A DNA stretch of 64,000 bases. Source: Peptococcaceae bacterium 1198_IL3148 (lineage in GTDB: Bacteria > Bacillota > Desulfotomaculia > Desulfotomaculales > Desulfohalotomaculaceae). The notes beneath the pieces were generated by a model. That model was not told where the DNA came from, made no database searches, and was given only the letters and a program-made list of their open reading frames with translations. Positions 63,187-64,000 of the stretch are shown here, piece by piece. The stretch spans positions 62,001 to 126,000 of the forward strand of contig JBAIYS010000001.1 of the NCBI GenBank assembly GCA_036763105.1, in the 5' to 3' direction. The position numbers and the translations under genes are program-made. Numbering within the stretch: the stretch's first letter is position 1; each line of letters opens with the position of its first letter.

Positions 63187-64000
63187 TCAATTTTTAGTGT
63201 CTGTTTCCATCAGCTTAAATTTTGCCACATGATGATTTAATTGGCCGTCAATGGTGGCCAGCTCTTGGGCCGCCAAAGAAACTTGCTGTATTGTTAAAGC
63301 CACTTGCTCGTTTCCCGCAGACAACTGCTGCATTCCTTCATTGGCCTTTTCAAAGCCTTGGGCAACCTGTTGAATTTCCACCGTGCTTTTCTCAACAGCT
63401 TTAATAATTTGTTTTAAAGAAGCGCCGGCATTGGTAACAGATTCCAGCCCGTGGCCCACCCTTTTTTGCTGAGCAGCCATTAAATTGACCACATTAGTAA
63501 CTTCCGTTTGAATATCATTTATTATTACCGCAATTTCACCTGAAGCTTGGGCAGATTGTTCGGCTAGCTTACGCACTTCTTCAGCCACCACCGCAAAACC
63601 TCTGCCATGCTCTCCGGCCCGGGCTGCTTCAATGGCCGCATTAAGGGCCAACAAATTGGTTTGATCTGCAATGGTGGTAATGACTTCAATAATCTCTCCA
63701 ATTCTATCTGATTTATTACCTAATCTACCAACCGATTCCCCTACCCCTTTGGCACCGATGGCCACATTATTAATGCTCTCCACAGTCTCCGAAATGGTTT
63801 TATTACCTTCCTCAGCCACTTGCTGCAGTAGTTGTGAATCCTTAACTACCTCCTCGGCATTTAATGCTCCTTGACTTGATGTGGTCGCCACTTCATCGGC
63901 AGTGCTGGCCATTTCTTCCACAGTGGCATTAACTTGCTGGCTGAAAGCGGCCAGTTCTTGACTTTGGGCACTGAGTTTGTCTGAGTTATGTTGCAGGTCG
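63187..64000 (-). CDS. Methyl-accepting chemotaxis protein, C-terminal part (cut by window edge)
   Basis: The frame stays open to the window end, so the sensor half is missing. The cytoplasmic signalling domain is complete, with the tip [20 protein letters not shown] and the flanking methylation helices ([20 protein letters not shown]-type). It is closely related to the receptor at 54213-56090, including the C-terminal [21 protein letters not shown] pattern. No CheR-tethering pentapeptide is present. Confidence 0.93.
   Translation of the reverse strand, partial: DLQHNSDKLSAQSQELAAFSQQVNATVEEMASTADEVATTSSQGALNAEEVVKDSQLLQQVAEEGNKTISETVESINNVAIGAKGVGESVGRLGNKSDRIGEIIEVITTIADQTNLLALNAAIEAARAGEHGRGFAVVAEEVRKLAEQSAQASGEIAVIINDIQTEVTNVVNLMAAQQKRVGHGLESVTNAGASLKQIIKAVEKSTVEIQQVAQGFEKANEGMQQLSAGNEQVALTIQQVSLAAQELATIDGQLNHHVAKFKLMETDTKN

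Overview
The window reads as chromosomal DNA from an anaerobic, endospore-forming, flagellated or chemotactic member of the Firmicutes, most like the Desulfotomaculum/Peptococcaceae lineage. The evidence is the combination of sporulation genes (an uninterrupted sigK, an alpha/beta SASP, ger genes, CotH, sporulation-type LonB), Rex, reverse rubrerythrin with a PerR-type regulator, an APS-reductase-like flavoprotein/ferredoxin pair, T-box control of valS, and the classical gene order mreBCD-pbp2-minCDE-rodA and tig-clpP-clpX-lonB-lon-engB. Base composition looks moderate to low in GC. The species cannot be named from the sequence alone.

Layout. 1-8.6 kb (minus strand): cell shape and division, reading rex, DUF4321, maf, radC, mreB, mreC, mreD, PBP2, then a terminator, then minC (without its N-terminal domain), minD, minE and the first codons of rodA at the window edge. 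8.7-20 kb: spore germination genes gerA, gerC and a small two-helix D-type protein, then folC, a HicB-like orphan, valS with a T-box leader, an unexplained GC-rich structured stretch, a TIGR04086-type membrane protein, an orphan anchored NMT1-type binding protein, a small inverted-repeat element and an orphan gerB permease. 20-28.4 kb: protein quality control (engB, lon, lonB, clpX, clpP, tig). 28.6-29 kb: four tRNAs (Leu, Lys, Gln, His) with their own promoter and terminator. 29-35.6 kb: a Cache-HAMP-GGDEF cyclase, a HIT protein, sigK with a sigma-E-like promoter, an SASP and a TauABC/SsuABC-type ABC transporter. 35.7-42.1 kb: tRNA-Val, tRNA-Thr, two VanW-domain proteins, a PRC-barrel protein, a TPR protein with an internal duplication, and tRNA-Arg followed by a HicAB module and a broken HD-domain gene.

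42.2-50.1 kb: a VanW leader RNA; a PerR-type regulator whose promoter contains a Fur/PerR-like palindrome, leading into reverse rubrerythrin; then an envelope operon HtrA-VTC-DUF4956-CotH next to a two-component system. 50.2-54 kb: single metabolic genes (CGGC protein, pyridoxamine-kinase-like protein, amidohydrolase, winged-helix protein, YkuE-like phosphoesterase). 54-60.7 kb: the most interesting block. It holds a Cache chemoreceptor, an AprB-like ferredoxin, an AprA-like flavoprotein, a DASS-type anion transporter, a palindromic operator and a Crp/Fnr regulator. It looks like a self-contained import-and-reduce module for an anionic electron acceptor whose identity is open. 60.8-64 kb: an SPFH protein with a 55-residue Arc-like partner, a DUF4003 protein and the C-terminal part of a second chemoreceptor that runs off the window.
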